From Bacillota bacterium (GTDB lineage Bacteria; Bacillota; Clostridia; Lachnospirales; Lachnospiraceae): 64,000 nt of DNA. Under the pieces are notes generated by a model, which saw nothing but the letters and a program-made list of their open reading frames with translations, searched no databases and was not told the origin of the DNA. The DNA lies in NCBI GenBank assembly GCA_023436225.1, contig JAEZKA010000105.1, positions 143,046-207,045 on the forward strand, in the 5' to 3' direction. Shown one piece after another: positions 61,328 through 64,000 of the stretch (position 1 is its first letter; each line of letters opens with the position of its first letter). The translations under genes were made by a program, and so were the position numbers.

Positions 61328-62478
61328 ATTTTTCCTCTCTTCTTGGAGAGTACGTCGAAGGTTACTGCCGCAAGTAATACAACACCCTTAACAACCTTCT
61401 GCACATTACTGTCGATACCCATAATGGACATACCGTTGTTGATTACACCCATGAAGATAGCACCAATTACTACTCTCGGAACAGATCCGATGCCACCGTA
61501 AGCGGAAGCACCACCAATGTAACAGGAACCGATTGCATCCATTTCGTAGTTCATACCAGCAGTAGGAGCTGCGGAGTTGAAACGAGCAACACAGACAAGA
61601 GCTGCGACGGCACTTAAGAATGCCATGTTAACATATGCAAAGAAGAGAACACGGTTAGTATTAATACCGGAAAGCTTAGCTGCCTTCTCATTGCCACCCA
61701 TTGCATAGAGATAACGTCCTGGAACTGTCTTAGTAGTATAATAGGTATAGGCAAATACAATGACTGCGAGCAAGATCAGTATCATCGGTATACCCTTGTG
61801 GCTAGCCAGGGAGAATGCCAATGCCATAACGATGATACAGATAATTATGATCTGACTTGCTTCTGATAGCACAGAATTAAGCTGATAACCTTTCTTTCTC
61901 TTATTCATTCTCGATATCAACATCGCACAAACATAAATGACACATACTACAACACCTAACACGATTGCAAGCATATTGATATTACCGTTAAAAATGTCAG
62001 GAACATAGCTATTAAACAGATTTAAATAGCTATCCGGGAAGGGTGAAACCGTAAGACCGTCTAAAACGATAAGCGCAACACCACGCCACAAAAGCATTCC
62101 TGCCAGAGTAACAATGAAGGCAGGGATTCTAAGGTATGCAATCCAGTAACCTTGAATGATACCAATTACGATACCAATGACAAGACAAATAGCAATTGCC
62201 GCCCAATTATTTACATTCTTATTAACGATCAGAGTACCGGCTATCGATCCGATCAAACAAACGATGGATCCAACGGATAAGTCGATGTTACCACCGGTCA
62301 AAATACAGATTAACATACCTACTGCAAGTATAACGACATAGCCGTTCTGAGCAATGAGGTTAGTAACATTCTGAGGAACAAGTAATGTTCCGTTTGTTGT
62401 TATTGTAAAAAATATGGTTACTACAATAAGCGCAATTATCATTGTATTCTTTTTTAAAAGATCCTTTGCTTTATCCAT
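61321..62478 (-). CDS. mmsB: Multiple monosaccharide ABC transporter permease
   Basis: Membrane permease of the CUT2 sugar ABC family, 385 aa with about 9-10 helices. It has the family blocks AVGMLICILTGGNIDLSVGS, RIPAFIVTLAGMLLWRG, YAMGGNEKAAKLSGINTNRV and GSCYIGGASAYGGIGSV. A hydrophilic stretch after the middle (MNKRKKGYQ) is typical of GguB/MmsB-type permeases rather than RbsC. It starts two bases after the ATPase stop. Likely substrates are pentoses or hexoses such as xylose, arabinose or galactose. Confidence 0.92.
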   Translation of the reverse strand: MDKAKDLLKKNTMIIALIVVTIFFTITTNGTLLVPQNVTNLIAQNGYVVILAVGMLICILTGGNIDLSVGSIVCLIGSIAGTLIVNKNVNNWAAIAICLVIGIVIGIIQGYWIAYLRIPAFIVTLAGMLLWRGVALIVLDGLTVSPFPDSYLNLFNSYVPDIFNGNINMLAIVLGVVVCVIYVCAMLISRMNKRKKGYQLNSVLSEASQIIIICIIVMALAFSLASHKGIPMILILLAVIVFAYTYYTTKTVPGRYLYAMGGNEKAAKLSGINTNRVLFFAYVNMAFLSAVAALVCVARFNSAAPTAGMNYEMDAIGSCYIGGASAYGGIGSVPRVVIGAIFMGVINNGMSIMGIDSNVQKVVKGVVLLAAVTFDVLSKKRGKIA

Positions 62479-62480
62479 CG

Positions 62481-64000
62481 CTATACTCCTTTACTTGATT
62501 TTAATATTTGTCCCATGATTAGTTCCTGAGTTGCTTCCTCACGGCTTACCTCTCCGACCATCTTGCCCTCGTTCATAATGTAAATGCGATCACACATACC
62601 GAGAAGCTCCGGTAGCTCGGAGGAAATCATAATAATTGATTTACCCTCAGCAACTAATTGATTAATAATACAATAGATCTCGTATTTCGCACCGACATCG
62701 ATACCACGAGTCGGCTCATCAAGTATCATAATATCGGGATTAGCAAACATCCATTTACTGATTAATACCTTCTGTTGATTACCGCCACTTAGGTTACCAA
62801 CCATCTGCTCACTGGAAGTACATTTGGTTCTAAGCTTTTCAATATATTTATTTGTTGCATCAACCTCAAGATTTCGATCGATGATACCATTCTTGCTAAC
62901 TCCGGCCATATTTGCCAATGTTGTATTGATACGGATCGGATTCGTCAATACTAAACCATCACCTTTACGGTCCTCGGTAATATATGCAATTTTCTTTTCA
63001 ATTGCCTGACGGGAGTTGTGAAGCTTTACTTCCTGCCCATTGAGGAACAAGGTACCGGAAATATCTACACCATAGCTTTTTCCAAAGATGGAAAGTGCCA
63101 ATTCTGTACGTCCTGCACCCATTAATCCAGCAATGCCTACTACTTCACCCTTACGAACATGAAGTGATACATTGTCCACTACCTTACGCCCTGCATAGAG
63201 CGGATGAAATACAGTCCAGTTCTTCACCTCAAGATTCGTTTCACCAATAGGAACGCTTTCTCTCTTCGGGAAACGATCCGTCAAGGTACGACCAACCATT
63301 CCCTTGATGATACGCTCTTCACTGATTTCCTCTGTTTTATTATTCAGAGTTTCAATGGTAGCACCGTCACGAATAATAGTAATCTTGTCTGCAACATATG
63401 AAATCTCATTCAACTTATGAGATATAATAATCGAAGTAAGTCCTTCTTTTTTAAACTGAAGTAGTAAATCCAATAATTTACGTGAATCTGCTTCATTTAA
63501 GGACGCTGTTGGCTCGTCAAGAATTAAAAGCTTTACATTCTTTGCCAACGCTTTTGCAATTTCTACTAATTGTTGCTTACCGACGCCGATATCCTTAATC
63601 AGAGTCTTAGAGGATTCATGGAGTCCTACGGTTGCCAACAATTCGTCTGCCTTACGATAGGTCTCCTCCCAATCAATACGAACCGTTTTACCGCGTTCGT
63701 TACCAAGGAACATATTCTCGCCAATCGTCATATAAGGAACAAGAGCGAGCTCTTGGTGGATAATAACGATACCTTTTTCTTCACTATCCTTTATCACATT
63801 GAATTTACATTCCTCACTTTGATAGAGGATTTCTCCTTCATAGCTTCCATGAGGATAAATTCCGCTTAGTACGTTCATAAGCGTTGATTTACCAGCTCCA
63901 TTTTCGCCAACAAGTGCATGAATTTCACCTTCTTCAACTTGAAGGTTAACATTATCTAATGCTTTGACTCCGGGGAAGCGTTTGGTAATATTTTTCATTT
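62481..64000 (-). CDS. mmsA: Multiple monosaccharide ABC transporter ATP-binding protein (N-terminus outside window)
   Basis: Tandem ABC ATPase of a CUT2 sugar importer. Domain 1 has Walker [10 protein letters not shown], signature-like [14 protein letters not shown] and Walker [12 protein letters not shown]. Domain 2 has the degenerate Walker [11 protein letters not shown], the signature LSGGNQQKV and Walker [13 protein letters not shown]. An ATG at 63998 is open, but the family usually carries several residues before [15 protein letters not shown], so the real start is probably just outside the right edge. The substrate-binding protein should be encoded upstream, outside the window. Confidence 0.93.
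   Translation of the reverse strand, partial: MKNITKRFPGVKALDNVNLQVEEGEIHALVGENGAGKSTLMNVLSGIYPHGSYEGEILYQSEECKFNVIKDSEEKGIVIIHQELALVPYMTIGENMFLGNERGKTVRIDWEETYRKADELLATVGLHESSKTLIKDIGVGKQQLVEIAKALAKNVKLLILDEPTASLNEADSRKLLDLLLQFKKEGLTSIIISHKLNEISYVADKITIIRDGATIETLNNKTEEISEERIIKGMVGRTLTDRFPKRESVPIGETNLEVKNWTVFHPLYAGRKVVDNVSLHVRKGEVVGIAGLMGAGRTELALSIFGKSYGVDISGTLFLNGQEVKLHNSRQAIEKKIAYITEDRKGDGLVLTNPIRINTTLANMAGVSKNGIIDRNLEVDATNKYIEKLRTKCTSSEQMVGNLSGGNQQKVLISKWMFANPDIMILDEPTRGIDVGAKYEIYCIINQLVAEGKSIIMISSELPELLGMCDRIYIMNEGKMVGEVSREEATQELIMGQILKSSKGV

Overview
The window is AT-rich chromosomal DNA of a low-GC Gram-positive anaerobe, most likely a Lachnospiraceae-type clostridium (inference from gene content and arrangement). 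Supporting signs are a MurE with the DNPR motif typical of meso-diaminopimelate ligases, tandem class B penicillin-binding proteins in a mraZ cluster, a GerM-like lipoprotein, strong AGGAGG-type ribosome binding sites, many TTG/GTG starts, and ArgJ-type arginine synthesis. About 55 protein genes are supported. Nearly all genes from 1 to 47 kb are on the minus strand; argG is the main exception. No rRNA, tRNA, CRISPR array or prophage was found.

Region by region. 1-5.97 kb: start of the division and cell wall cluster (mraZ, rsmH, ftsL, two PBPs; the second runs off the left edge), driven by a promoter followed by five phased MraZ-type boxes. 6.1-8.2 kb: lgt and ychF. 8.4-22.5 kb: a long housekeeping run transcribed murE, priA, def, fmt, a membrane zinc protease, rsmB, rlmN, stp, prkC, rsgA, rpe, thiN. 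Several of its genes overlap and start with TTG or GTG. It links wall synthesis, translation initiation, rRNA modification and Ser/Thr phospho-signalling. 22.6-26.95 kb: an accessory pocket with a two-domain lipoprotein, an SGNH hydrolase, a DUF302 protein, a REP-associated transposase element and a nearby deletion derivative of it. 26.95-33.3 kb: comEC, a GerM-like lipoprotein, a WalK/WalR-like two-component pair and comEA. 33.4-40.3 kb: a YdcZ-type membrane protein, a GNAT-argJ-argB-argD operon, maf and the divergent argG; both arginine promoters share a motif over the -35 box. 40.5-47.1 kb: hydrolase, glycerophosphodiester phosphodiesterase, MFS transporter, SpoU-type methyltransferase, DegV and AEC transporter. 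47.3-51 kb (plus strand): a yybP-ykoY manganese riboswitch before mntP, then an acetyltransferase, an epimerase and a HAD phosphatase. 51.1-55.2 kb: a probable uronide-degrading operon (GH88, DUF2264, discoidin-like protein) next to a broken AraC regulator. 55.3-60 kb: HAD phosphatases, an aldo/keto reductase, an acetyltransferase, asnA and a small unknown protein. 60.2-64 kb: a Thr/Pro-linker lipoprotein and a monosaccharide ABC transporter (permease and ATPase) that continues past the right edge.

The most unusual content is intergenic. A three-copy dispersed hairpin element (8.3, 20.9 and 33.9 kb) shows compensatory base-pair changes. A 39-bp palindrome occurs at 16.9 and 40.3 kb. A tandemly duplicated structured region with two alternative pairings follows the sugar permease gene. 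Two degenerate short-period repeat tracts and several long hairpins have no obvious family assignment.
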